From Cymodocea nodosa (Eukaryota > Streptophyta > Magnoliopsida > Alismatales > Cymodoceaceae): a DNA stretch of 64,000 nt. Shown here piece after piece: positions 36,069-47,848 of the stretch. A model generated the notes under the pieces. It made no database searches. It saw only the letters and a list, made by a program, of their open reading frames with translations, and was not told the origin of the DNA. The first letter of the stretch is position 1. Each line of letters begins with the position of its first letter. Made by a program: the position numbers and the translations under genes. The DNA is taken from NCBI GenBank assembly GCA_036874045.1, contig CM072344.1, positions 8,590,501 to 8,654,500 on the forward strand, written 5' to 3'.

Positions 36069-36831
36069 AAAACAAAAATACCAAAAATAATAACTTATCT
36101 GTGTTTATATTTAGTATTTAAGTGTTGTATTGTATGTTTTGTATCATGATTAAAGTTATCATTATCAGTATTGTGAATGTTTTATGTTTGTTTGATTCAG
36201 AAAATTGAAAATAGTTTTACAGTTTACTGAAATTGATTCGTTCTAGATACTTAAAGATTTTAATGGTTACTGTTTGAAATATTTGAATGTTAGTGTTGCT
36301 TAATGATAAATCTAATATTAACTAGCATTAAAGAGCGTAATTGATGTTATTTACAATCTGTGGAATCGCCCAATGGTTGGCCAAATTCCTCTATAAATAA
36401 CAGTATTAAACTGGAAAGATAGGCTCGTGGAGTTAACTTAAGTCCATGAGATTAGTTCGTTAAGTTAGCCATAACTCTACGAACTTAGTCTGTTGTGTTA
36501 AATGTAACTCAACAGAGTGATTACTAAACACATTAAGTCTAATATAAAAAATGGAACAATATGCAATTCTTACTCAATTCTGTGTGAGATCAACCTATAC
36601 TTGCACACAAATACAATATACACTGTGCACTTGCAGTTAAAATACAAATTGGAATTAATATCTAATTTGTGTGAATGGTTGTTTGTTTACTTCTAAATGA
36701 AATTATTAATATAAGCATAAAGACAAATTAAACAAGTTAAAAACAGAAGTTAACAAATACACAAACAAGTTTTCTGGCGTCGTTGTCAGGGAACTAAACA
36801 AGTTCTCTAATGCCGCCTAAAAACCCAACCA
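36069..36831 (+). repeat. Solo LTR C, second part
   Basis: This continues LTR C after S1: TATA box CTATAAATA at about 36391, then AAATACACAAACA where LTR A would end. It goes on through a primer-site-like segment (TGGCGTCGTTGTCAGGGAAC, about 36776) to a CCCAACCA end at 36831, followed by the TSD ATGCC. The LTR therefore includes about 60 bp that lie outside the LTR in element A. Confidence 0.85.
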
Positions 36832-37128
36832 ATGCCACTATGCTAAAGAGGAGATCATCTTACAATTCTAGATTCACAATTCTATAGGGACAGGAGGCAG
36901 GATTGTAAGTGATTAAGTTTTCAGTGGTGTAATCGTGTTGCATGTAGTGACGGAAGTTTTTACTGTTAATAGAGATTTTTACATTTCACCTTTCATTCAT
37001 CTTCAGGAACATATCAAAACAAAAATACCAAAAACACCAAATTATCTATGTTTACATTTAGTATTAAAGTGTTATATTGTTTGCTTTGTATCGTGATTAA
37101 TGTTATCATTGTCAGTATTGTGAATGTT

Positions 37129-37663
37129 TGTTAGGACTGGGCTACCATTATGCCAAAAGCTTGAGATGATAGCAAAGGCGTTACCAATCCTTTTAAGTAA
37201 GCCTAGAAACTCTCACAAGTCTGAGTTCGTGGGAGGAACCATTAGGATTAACCCCCTTCTCTCATAGGTCCCTAAGGCCTTCCCCCTTCACCCTCCAAGT
37301 CCTTCAGGTCCCTCAGCTCGTCACCCCTCGAGTCCCTCAATGGGTTCCTCAACAATCCCCCCCCCCCCGAAAAATGCATCCCATACTGCATTCTCAGGGA
37401 TTCGAACCCACGTCTGTGAGTAGGCTCTGATACCACTTGTTAGAATCGGGCTACCATTATGCCAAAAGCTCGAGCTGATAGCAAAGGCATTTCCAATCCT
37501 TTTAAGTAAGCCCAGAAACTCTCACAAGTCCGAGTTCGTGGGAGGAATCATTAGGATTAACCCCCTTCTCCCATAGGTCCCTAAGGCCTTCTCCCTTCAC
37601 CCTCCAAGTCCTATAGGTCCCTCAGCCTGTCACCCCTCGAGTCCCTCAGCGGGTTCCTCAACA
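37129..37663 (-). mobile_element. TRIM 1 (miniature LTR element, 535 bp)
   Basis: Two 226-bp direct repeats (37129-37354 and 37438-37663) with TG...CA ends enclose 83 bp that hold only a primer binding site for initiator Met tRNA (minus strand TGGTATCAGAGCC, 37423-37435) and a run of 12 G (37357-37368) as polypurine tract. No coding capacity. A TSD ATGTT flanks it (37124-37128, 37664-37668). It is far more G+C-rich than its surroundings. The interior also contains GGTTCGAATCCC, a tRNA B-box-like string. Confidence 0.92.
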
Positions 37664-37853
37664 ATGTTTTATGTTTATTTGATTCAGAAAATAGAAAATA
37701 GTTTTACAATTTACTGAAATTGATTCATTCTAGATACTTAAAGATTTTAATGGTTACTATTTGAAATATCTGAATGTTAGTGTTGCTTAATGATAAATCT
37801 AATATTAGTTTTGTATCGTGATTAATGTTATCATTGTCAGTAATGTAAATGTT

Positions 37854-38385
37854 TGTTAGGATTGGGCTACCATTATGCCAAAAGCTCGAGCTGATAGCAA
37901 AGGCATTACCAATTCTTTTAAGTAAGCCTAGAAACTCTCACAAGTCCGAGTTCGTGAGAGGAACCATTAGGATTAACCCCCTTCTCTCATAGGTCCCTAA
38001 GGCCTTCCCCCTTCACCCTCCAAGTCCTTTAGGTCCCTCAGCTCGTCACCCCTCGAGTCCCTCAGCGGGTTCCTCAACAATCCCTCCCTCCAAAAATGCA
38101 TCCCATACTGCATTCTCGGGGATTCAAACCCACGTCTATGAGTAGGCTCTGATACCACTTGTTAGGATCGGGCTACCATTATGCCAAAAGCTCGAGTTGA
38201 TAGCAAAGGCGTTACTAATCCTTTTAAGTAAGCCCAAAAACTCTCACAAGTCCGAGTTCGTGGGAGGAACCATTAGGATTAACCCCCTTCTCCCATAGGT
38301 CCCTAAGGCCTTCTCCCTTCACCCTCCAAGTCCTTTAGGTCCCTCAGCCCGTCACCCCTCGAGTCCCTCAACAGGTTCCTCAACA
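37854..38385 (-). mobile_element. TRIM 2 (532 bp), tandem-duplicate of TRIM 1
   Basis: Same structure: LTRs 37854-38079 and 38160-38385 (226 bp each), 80 bp interior with primer site and an interrupted purine tract, flanked by ATGTT (37849-37853, 38386-38390). The flanking host sequence on both sides also repeats that of TRIM 1, so this copy arose by duplication of the locus, not by a second insertion. Confidence 0.92.
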
Positions 38386-38982
38386 ATGTTTTATGTTTAT
38401 TTGATTCAAAAAATAGAAAATAGTTTTACAATTTACTGAAATTGATTCATTCTAGATACTTAAAGATTTTAATGGTTACTATTTGAAATATCTGAATGTT
38501 AGTGTTGCTTAATGATAAATCTAATATTAATTAACATTGAAGAGCTTAATTGATGTTATTTACAATCTATGGAACCGCCCAATGGTTAGCTGAATTCCTC
38601 TATAAATAGCAATATTTAATTGGAAAGATAGGCTCGTGGAGTTAACTTAAGTCCACAATGTTAGTCCGTTAAGTTAACCATAACTCCATGAACTTAGTCC
38701 ATTGTGTTAATTGTAACTCAATGAAGTGCTTAACTGAACACACGTAAACTCCAATATAAAAATAGGAACAATACACAATTCTTACTCAATCTCTATGAGA
38801 TCAACCTATACTTGCACACAAATACAATATACATTGTGTACTTGCAGTTAAAATACAAATTGGAATTAATATCTAATTTATGTGAAAGGTTGTTTGTTTA
38901 CTTCTAAAAGTAATTATTAATATAGGCATAAAGACAAATTAAACAAGTTTAAAAACAGAAGTTAACAACCCCAAACATTGCT

Positions 38983-39937
38983 ATTCTGCTTGAACTGAAT
39001 AACTTGGCTGTATAGGTGATTGTATCTGTTTTGTACATTCTAGTTGTTGTTGTTGATGAGGTTGAGGTTGATGCATTGCTTGGAATCTTTGCAAATCTTT
39101 TACACTAAAAGCTCTCATGCCTTTAGTTACAGAGGGCCAGTCAAATAAATTTAATTGGTTTGCAAGAAGTCTACATACAGCATCACCAAAAAATAACTTT
39201 GAACTCTTATGCTATAGTTGAGAAATGAAAACATCAAACCAATTGATTTGAATTCTATTCAGGAGGTCATAAGTTACATATAAACAACTTCTGCTGACTT
39301 CCATATTATGTCTGACTCTTTGAAATAAATTAGCATGCAAGATATTTGCAATAAACCTTGCCTCTACATTCAGATTTTCCATTAACCTCATTTCACTATA
39401 TACATCTAGAATCTTTGATAGCAAGTGAATGTCCCATTCCAGCTGTCTAACAATGTCAAATCTATTTGTAACAACAACACCTTCATTTTTTAATCCTAAA
39501 ACTTCAAAAATTAATTCAGGAGACAATGTGAACTCTTGTTGATTTATTTGAGTTGTCAATATATTGTCATTCTTGACCAGATTGTTGTAAAAAGCTGCAA
39601 TAAGCTCTTTGTATTTTTTTCATTTTATTCCAACTGGCAAGAATTGCATTTAGCCTTGAAACTCAAATAGATCTCTTATTTCCAACATATTTCTAAACTT
39701 TATTGGTCAAGCATGCAGAATTTGACAAGTAATCAAATTATTGTATTTCTGCAATGCTTCCTCTAATCGAAAATAATTGAATTACCTTGAATTTGTAATA
39801 CTCTATATAAAGAAAGTGATACCTGAAGCTTTGATTTAGAATTTAATTCATCTTCAGGAACCTCTTCTTCAAAATGAATGTCATATTGTTCCTCTATGAA
39901 AATATTTTCTTGAAGCTGCGTAAGTAGGCTTGATTCT
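38983..39937 (-). pseudogene. GLKN accessory ORF of Sirevirus S2, C-terminal part
   Basis: The best-preserved GLKN segment of this copy is 39212-39559: SPELIFEVLGLKNEG, RLMENLNVEARFIANILHANLF, RSCLYVTYDLLNRIQINWFDVF. Together with 1-263 (end) and 42003-43227 (start) it makes one gene cut by two insertions. Reading right to left, the frame enters after solo LTR B and leaves into the TSD of element A. Confidence 0.82.
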
Positions 39938-41997
39938 TGTTTAGAATGAAAAAGTGCATAATATTAATGGTTAAATGATGGTTAATTGCATAATATTTAG
40001 GTTATCATATGAGAATTAAGTCATTATGTTATAATTGCACTGTTATATGCTTTAATGAAAGAATCTGCATAATTTCAAGGAATTAATGTTAATTTAGTAC
40101 ATTTCTGAACTGTCGGTAAGTTACTGGTTTTTAATTCTTTGATATCCAAATTTTCTGTTATTTTGGAGAGTTATATTGCATGTATCAGACAGTTATGTTT
40201 TAAATGCTAAAAGGATATTTAAGTGATCAGTATCAACTAGTTGATTTAGTGTTCTTTTTGTTAAAAGATCATGTGCCAACTCATTGAGTTACAGGTTTAA
40301 AGGTATAAAAAGATCACGTGAGAACTCATTGAGTTAGTGAGTGAAAATTGTAAGTTATATATTTGAACTCGTTAAGTTAGAATGATGCATGTGTTGAATT
40401 TAAAATACTTTATTATGTCATGTGAGATGCACATGTTTAACTCGTTAAGTTAGTATAACTGAATGCATTGAGTTACATGAATACACACTAAGGTAATGCG
40501 TTATGTTAGCAGCTTATTTCTTTATTGCACTTGTTTTATAGTTAAATCAACGAAGTAAGTCCATTGAGTTATCTATTATAACTCCACGGACCATTTATTT
40601 TCTAAAATGTCATTGTAGCAGTTACAGAAATAGGACATTCAAAGGAAAGCCACGATTGCACGTATCATGCAGGAATTCACTCATGGAAGGGACAAGAAAT
40701 CACCATCATTGATCTGAATGAAGGAAATCCAACCAATCATTTAGAGCAGAAGCAGTTACTACTGAAGAAATATAAAAGAAAAGGAGAAAAAAACGAAGAG
40801 GGTGTGTGGCAATGTGTGTAAAGGTGAAGGACCGCACTAACTGTAGGCAGCATCGAAAGTTCACTAAATCATCCACACCATCACTAACAATTCACCAACA
40901 TTACCATAATCACCAACCATCGAAGGTCTGTGAGGATACTTTTTTGATGTCAGGTCGATTCCGAGCCAAACACGATGCCTAACAACCACTATGAGGAGTG
41001 ATCGCGTCGCACGAAGGGAAGTCATTTTCACCAAGCACCGACTCATATCTTAGGAGATCATAAAGCTTCTAGCCTTGGTTTCGGGTTGATGCTAGTATGC
41101 TGAAGAGGAGATCATCTTGCAATTCTGGACTCGCGATTCTATAGGGAGAGGAGGCAGAATTGTAAGTGATTAAGTTTTCAGTGGTGTAATCGTGTAGCAT
41201 GTAGTGATAGAAGTATTTACTATCGATAGAGATTTTTACATTTCACCTTTCGCCCATTTTCATGAACATCTCAAAATAAAAATACCAAAAACAACAACTT
41301 ATCTGAGTTTATATTTAGTATTTGAGTGTTGTATTGTTTGTTTTGTATTGTGATTAAAGTTATTATTATTAGTATTGTGAATGTTTTATATTTGTTTGAT
41401 TCAGAAAATAAAAAATAGTGTTATAGTTTACTAAAATCGATTGTTTCGGATACTTAGAGATTTTAATGATTACTGTTTGAAATATTTGAATGTTAGTGTT
41501 GCTTAATGATAAATCTAATATTCACTTGCATCAAAGAGCTCAATTGATGTTATTTACAATCTGTGGAACCGCCCAATGGTTGGCCGAATTCCTTTGTAAA
41601 TAGTAATTAAACTGAAAAGATATGCTTGTGGAGTTAACTTATGTCCACGAGATTAGTCTATTGTGTTAACTGTAACTCAACGGAGGGATTACTGAACACA
41701 TTAAGTATATTATAAAAAAATGGAACAATGCACAATTCTTACTCAATTTCTCTATGGGATCGACTTGTACTTGCACACAAATACAATATACACTGTGCAC
41801 TTGCAGTTAAAATACAAATTGGAATTAATATCTAATTTGTGTGAACGGTTGTTTGTTTACTTCTAAAAAGGAATTACTAATAAGCATAAAGACAAATTAA
41901 TTAAGTTAAAAACAGAAGTTAACAAATACAAGTTATTTGGTGTTGTTGCCTGGGAACCAATACAAGTTCTCTGGTGCCAACTAAAGCAACTTGAACA
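39938..41997 (+). repeat. Solo LTR B, Athila type (2060 bp)
   Basis: It starts TGTTTAGAATG and ends CTTGAACA, with a perfect TSD ATTCT (39933-39937, 41998-42002). Joining the flanks restores the accessory-ORF text seen in S3 at about 60650. As in LTR C, the last 60 bp include a primer-site-like string (TGGTGTTGTTGCCTGGGAAC) that in element A lies outside the LTR. The TATA position is decayed (TTTGTAAATAG, about 41592). Confidence 0.92.
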
Positions 41998-42002
41998 ATT
42001 CT

Positions 42003-43227
42003 CCAGCTTCAACATTGTAAGGAACATTTTCAATATCCTCAACATTTATTTGTTCAATCTCTATAGAATGTTCAGATTTCAATTATTCCACAAATTCTAC
42101 AATCGGTGTATCTGTTTGTAAGTCTTCATTTTGTTCAATAGATATTCCCATTAGTACATGCTGTGAATTCTCAAACTTTGGTTCTATAGATTCTGAAATA
42201 AGCTGATTAACATTAAGCTCTTCTGGAGTCTTATCTTTTTCAATATCTGCTACTCCAAACAATCCAGCCTTTGAACTAGTTATTGCCTCAACATTTTCAA
42301 GTACATCTGTAATAACTTGTTCAATATCAGTTGTCTAATGCTCTGATTATTCAATTTCCTTATCATTAGGGCTAGAACCAATAGAAAAACTTGAACTAAT
42401 ATTTGTCTTTGATTTCTTTTCAAGTTTTCTAGAAAGAGAGAATAAAGTCTCATTATCATCATCAATTTCAGTGTGTTTAGAACTGATGAGATTATCAGAT
42501 GCATTGTAAGGTACAATGTATAGACATACATTGTCCTTTGGAAAGAAATCCTCATTTGATTTTTCTTTTCCAGTAGACTTTGTTTCCTTGACATAATTTT
42601 CCTTATTTTTCTTCTACTATAACAAGTCAGCTTCTCTTCTTCAAGTATTTATGTTTTCTTTTGAAATTGTTCCATAAAAGTTTTCTAGTTTAATTCTTCT
42701 AAGTCACTTTCTATTGCTATTGCCTTTCGAATACCTTCAACTTTCCTTTGATCAACAACAATATTTGTTTATTTTTCCTTTGAAAATAAGGGCGTAGGTA
42801 TTGTAGAGTCATGTTCTTCCTCAAATGGTTGAAGTCGTGTACCACTAATAGGGGTTTGAGGAATTCTATTTGATGAACCTATGCCTTTTTCCAAATATTG
42901 TGTATACTGTTCCAAAAATGCAATTTCGGCACACTTCATTCTATATTCTCTGTCAAATTTACTTCTTATACCCATGTATTTGATACTTTCATCAGTATTA
43001 TGAAGTTCTAGTCTAACTTCATTCAGTATTCCTTCAGGAAAGAAATATTCACTATATATTTTTGCTAACCTTTTGTCAACTTGAAGTATTTTCTTAAACC
43101 AAGCTCGTGGAACTTCATCTTCATCTATTTCTTTTTCTTTTCCATTTCCTCTGCCACGCCCTTTGAAGAACTTAGAAACCATCATCGCAGGTTGTAACAG
43201 GAACAAGCGGGAAAGATTTTCAGACAC
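42003..43227 (-). pseudogene. GLKN accessory ORF of Sirevirus S2, N-terminal part
   Basis: The intact first segment 43227-42769 opens MSENLSRLFLLQPAMMVSKF, then the basic KGRGRGNGKEKE stretch, VPRAWFKKILQVDKRLAKIY, and a region ending EEEHDSTIPTPLFSKEK. Downstream the acidic and lysine-rich parts continue with stops and shifts (42594-42280 holds a piece in another frame). It ends at the TSD of solo LTR B. This is the clearest N-terminus of the family in the window. Confidence 0.82.
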
Positions 43228-44782
43228 AAAGTTTACAAATAACCTAAGTTCCCGTGTAATAAATGTCTAAATAGGGTTTTAGTCGACTAACTAAACTAAT
43301 ATAATAGTCAGGTTTGGATTTTAAATGAATATTAAATACAGTTTATTCAATCAAGGTACCTAAAATATTTAAGCATAACTCATTGAATTAACTAACCTAA
43401 CAAGTAAAATGCTGTCTAGAGGTAATTTTACACGTTACCTTACATAGCATAACGTTTAGTTAGTACACTTTACCAAAAACAAGTTTCAAATGCTTTCAAC
43501 TGAAACCTTCCGAAGACAACACACAAGCTATAATTAACATATATAAAACATCATCTTGAGAGCATTGTAAACTATTCTAATATTCTTTTTATGAATCTAA
43601 AATAGTTTGTTTGTCTTTTAAATTGTTTCATTAAGATCTTAAGAGGACTAAAATCAGATTAACCAAGATTTATATTCTGAATTATATTAATCTATTTTAG
43701 ACATTGTTATTCCTCCCCCTACAAATATACTTCAATTATATTCAATAACATACAAAATATACTTGTAAAAAAATAGATGTTAATTATAATTATACTTTAA
43801 ATTTTCTTTTCAGAAGATTTCTGTCATCCTGAATTCATCAAAAATGATTTCAAGAATCAACTTCATTCGTATATGAATCAAAATATAACTTTAAACTTAA
43901 TATGATTAACTCAAGGAGAATAAAAGAATGTACCTCAAATAAACATTTTCAAAAGTACTAATGTTAATTCAATAAATCAGCAGTCATATTGATAGAAACT
44001 ATATTCGATTCAAAGATATCTGTAGTTAATGAAACAACTTGTATCTTTTGAAAACAGCAAATATTGATAATTTTCTTTAAAAGTTAGTTTGAAAAGCTTG
44101 AATCATACAAGAGCTTTCAAATGTACCTATGTAATGAGCTTTCAGTCAACAATCTCAGGTCTGACCAGGACCTTAGGTTGCTAGATTTAAAGAATCCTTT
44201 TTCAAGACAATAATCTTTACATACCTATCTGCTCAAGTACAAAAGGCTCATGATCAAACTAATCAATAAACTCTCAAAGATTTTCACTTTGTAAGCACTT
44301 TTCATTTTAAGCACAGTATATATGTATTCCATTAATACAAATGCAATAAAACACAAATCTCATACAATTTTTATGTCTATGATTTCATTGAAAATATGAA
44401 TCAGTTTCAATAAGCTCATACTTTTGATTAGTAGTTTAATATGATTTACATATAAATTATTCTACAAGTTTAATCAATCAAGTTAAACTCATCCTTGATC
44501 ATATGCACTTTCATTGATCCAACAAAAATCACTTAATCAAAATTTCAGGATTTCAAAGGAATTTAATGTTTTTCATTGACACTTCCACTTAAAATTTTGA
44601 AAAACCATTAAACTTGATAAAATACGTAAAATCAATGAGATACTACTATAATTTTACAATAAATACATAGTATCTTATGTAGCAGTTTATATATTACTTA
44701 GATATTTATGATAAGTATATAATATCTATGAGGTAAACAACATCATCAACAAAATTTATCTTTTTGTGAAGTTTTAAGCATT
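43228..44782 (-). other. Non-coding interval between pol and the accessory ORF of S2
   Basis: Collinear with 28988-30538 of S1: the same GAGCTTTCAAATGTACC and GGCTCATGATCAAACTAATC strings, and a minus-strand GTAGGGGGAG string at about 43717. No ORF. Confidence 0.75.
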
Positions 44783-47700
44783 TTACACATCACATAGCCT
44801 ACAAATACCTAAATTTAATCTTATGTTGCAGAATGTATTTTCATATAGAGGTTTTGTAAATATATCAGCTAATTGATTTTTACTAGACACAAATCCTAAT
44901 TTAATTTTTCCTTTAATTATGTTATCTCTTAGAAAATGTTGTCTAACCTCTATATGCTTTGTTCTAGAATGTAATATGGGATTTTTGGAAAGATTTATTG
45001 TAGAACTACTATCACAATAAATCTCAGTTGTATCATAAGATAATCCAAAATCTTCTAAAGTTTGCCTTATCCACAGAATCTGAGTGCAACACAATGCAAC
45101 AGCAACATATTTAGCTTCAGTGATTGAAAGTGCTACATAGTTTTGCTTTTTACTAAACCATGACACCAAATTATTTCCCAATAATTGACATGTGCCACAT
45201 GTACTTTTTCTATCAGATTTAGATCCTACGTAATCAACATCAGTATATCCTATAAGATCTATTGAACTATCCTTAGAATAATACAGTTTGAAATTTTTAG
45301 TTCCTTGTATATATCTAAATATTCTTTTAATAGCAATTGAGTGTGATTCTTTAGGATTAGATTGAAATCTAGCATAAGCACACACGTAAAACATAATATC
45401 AGGTCTACTAGTTGTCAAATAAAGTAAAGAACCAATCATACTTCTGTATTTTCTTTGATCTATTGATTTTCCTATGTCATCAATATCTAACTTTAAAGTA
45501 CTCATAGGAGTTCCTCAAATCCTTGCATCACTAAAATTAAATTTTTTAAGCATTTCAACTACATATTTTTCCTGATTTAAAAATATACCTTTATCAATTT
45601 GCTTAATTTGAAGTCCTAGAAAATATGAAAGTTCTCTTATCATACTCATTTCAAACTAACTAGTCATCTCTTTAGAAAATATTTTTATCAATTTATCAGA
45701 AGTTGCTCCAAAGATTATATCATCCACATATATTTGAACAACAATCTGATCTTTATCATCTCTCTTGATAAATAGAGTATGGTCTACTTTTCCCATGATA
45801 TATCCTTGTTCTATTAGAAAAGTAGATAACCTTTCATACTACAATCTAGACGCTTGCTTTAAACCATATAAGGCTTTCTTCAATTTATACACAGTCAGAA
45901 TTTTTAATATCTTCAAATCCAGGTGGTTGTTTTACATAAACTTCTTCATTAATTAAACCATTTAGAAATGCACTCTTAACATCCATTTGATATAGTTTAA
46001 AATTCATATAACAAGCATAGGCTAATAATATTCTAATACTTTCTAACCTAGCCATAAGAGCAAATGTTTCATCATAATCTAGTCCTTCTTCCTGTGTATA
46101 CCCTTGTGCAACAAATCTAGTTTTGTTTCTAAAGATCCACTTTTTACCTATTATGGACTGATTTTCGAGTGGAGAAACTAATTCCTAATGAATTAATTTA
46201 GTTCTTCTTGCATTGCCACTATCCAATTTTCATCAGATAATGCCTCTTCTATATTCTTTGGTTCCACCATAGAAACAAACATACACATACTATTTATATT
46301 TACTGAAGCTCTAGTTTTAACTCCCTCATTAATATTACCAATGACTTGAGTGATGGGATGTGATGAAGAATAACGCCAATTTCTATTATTTTCCTCAATA
46401 TTCTCATTAGCATCTGAAGGTACACCACTTTGATCATTAGTCTGATCATTTAAGTTCATATTTTTGATTTTCTCAATTAAATCTTCAATCTCTCTATTGA
46501 TCTCTAATTCTTTTGGGAAATTAATCATATCATCATTATCAGCTTTAGATTGAGATTCTCTAAAAGAATTTTCATTGAAGCTTACATGAAGGGTTTCTTC
46601 AATAGTTCTATAAGTCTTATTATATACTCTATAGGCTTTACTTCTAGTAGAGTAACCTACAAAAATTCCTTCATCCGCTTTGGCTTGAAATTTATCTCTT
46701 TTATCCTTAGTGTTAAGAATAAAACACTTACAACCAAATAATTTCATATAGGAAATTTTTGGAATCCTATCAAACATAATTTCAAAAGGAGTTTTATTAA
46801 CAAGAGGTCTTAAGTGACTTCTGTTAATAATATAACAAGCTATATTTACTACTTCAGCCCAAAGATTTTAAGGTAAATTATGTTCATTTAACATAGTTCT
46901 GGCCATTTCCTAAAGTGATCAATTCTTTCTCTCAATAACACCATTTTGAGATGGTACTCTTGGAAAAGAAAATCTGTGATCAATGCCATGATCTTTATAG
47001 TAATTATCCATTTGATCATTAGCAAATTCAGTACCATGATCACTCCTAAGTTTTTGAACAAAGACACTTTGTTCATTTTAATCAAGATTGCAAAACATTT
47101 TAAACTTTTCAAAAACTTCTATCTTAGATGCTAGAAAATATATCCAAGTGTATCTAGAGAAGTCATTTACTAAAACAAATACATACCGTTTACCACCAAG
47201 ACTCATGATTCTTGTTGGTCCAAATAGATCTGTATGTATAAGTTCTAAGACTCTCTTACTTAAAATATCAGTTTTGGATTTAAAAGAGTTTTTGTAAAGT
47301 TTACCTAACTCACATGCATCACACATAAAGTCCTTTGAGTATTTAATCTTTTGTAAACCTCTCACTAAATGTTTTCTAGATAGTTTATGTAACAGTTTCA
47401 TATTTATATGCCCAATCCTTCTATGCCACAGATATGCATCACTAGTTTCAACTAGCAAACATGAATTTAAATCAACTACACTAAAAGGTAAAGATAAAAT
47501 ACATACAAAACCTTTTCTTTTAGCAATAAACTTAAGTTCATCTATACTTTTATCAATAATTTTGCATACATCATCTTTAAATAATACATAATATCCATTA
47601 TCAATTAGTTTTATAACACTTAGCAAATTAAATCCTAGGTTTTCTACATACAGTACATTCAAAATAACACAAGTAGGAGTTATTTGAACATTGCCCATAC

Positions 47701-47848
47701 CTATGATTTTATCCTTGCTTTTGTTACCAATTGTCACATTTCCTTTCTTGGTATTTGTAAAATTTTTCAATAAACTTTTCTGTCTGGTCATGTGGCTTGA
47801 TGCTCCACTATCCAAGATCCATCTTGATGTTGTTTCCTCCTGCAACAC
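44783..47848 (-). pseudogene. pol of Sirevirus S2
   Basis: Protease start at 47848 with WILDSGASSHMT, then integrase (HRRIGH, CDACELGK, IHTDLFGP) to 47078. After stops comes the rest of integrase and the linker (46777-46193: KLFGCKCFILNTKDKRDKF). The RT core is broken at about 46190-45505, with the YVDD region still recognisable near 45720. The RNase H part (45505-44783) keeps CQLLGNNLVSWFSKKQN and ends GICRLCDV. The three long segments are in the same frame. Some S1 stops read as sense codons here and the reverse, so the two copies decayed independently. Confidence 0.9.

Larger units (their letters stand above)
36832..38977 (+). repeat. 3' LTR of Athila element A, second part (A'), with TRIM insertions
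   Basis: This resumes LTR A' at ACTATGCTAAAGAGGAG and runs to CCCCAAACA at 38977, followed by the TSD TTGCT. A 725-bp segment containing a TRIM is present twice in tandem. A TATA box is at about 38602. Without insertions and duplication the LTR matches LTR A in length. Confidence 0.9.

Noticed and set aside
37129..38385. SINE or tRNA gene because of the B-box-like string
   Set aside because: No cloverleaf or A-box at the right distance; LTRs, primer site, purine tract and TSD define a TRIM.
37129..38385. Cassandra-type TRIM (5S rRNA-bearing LTR)
   Set aside because: No 5S-like promoter segment was recognised in the 226-bp LTR.
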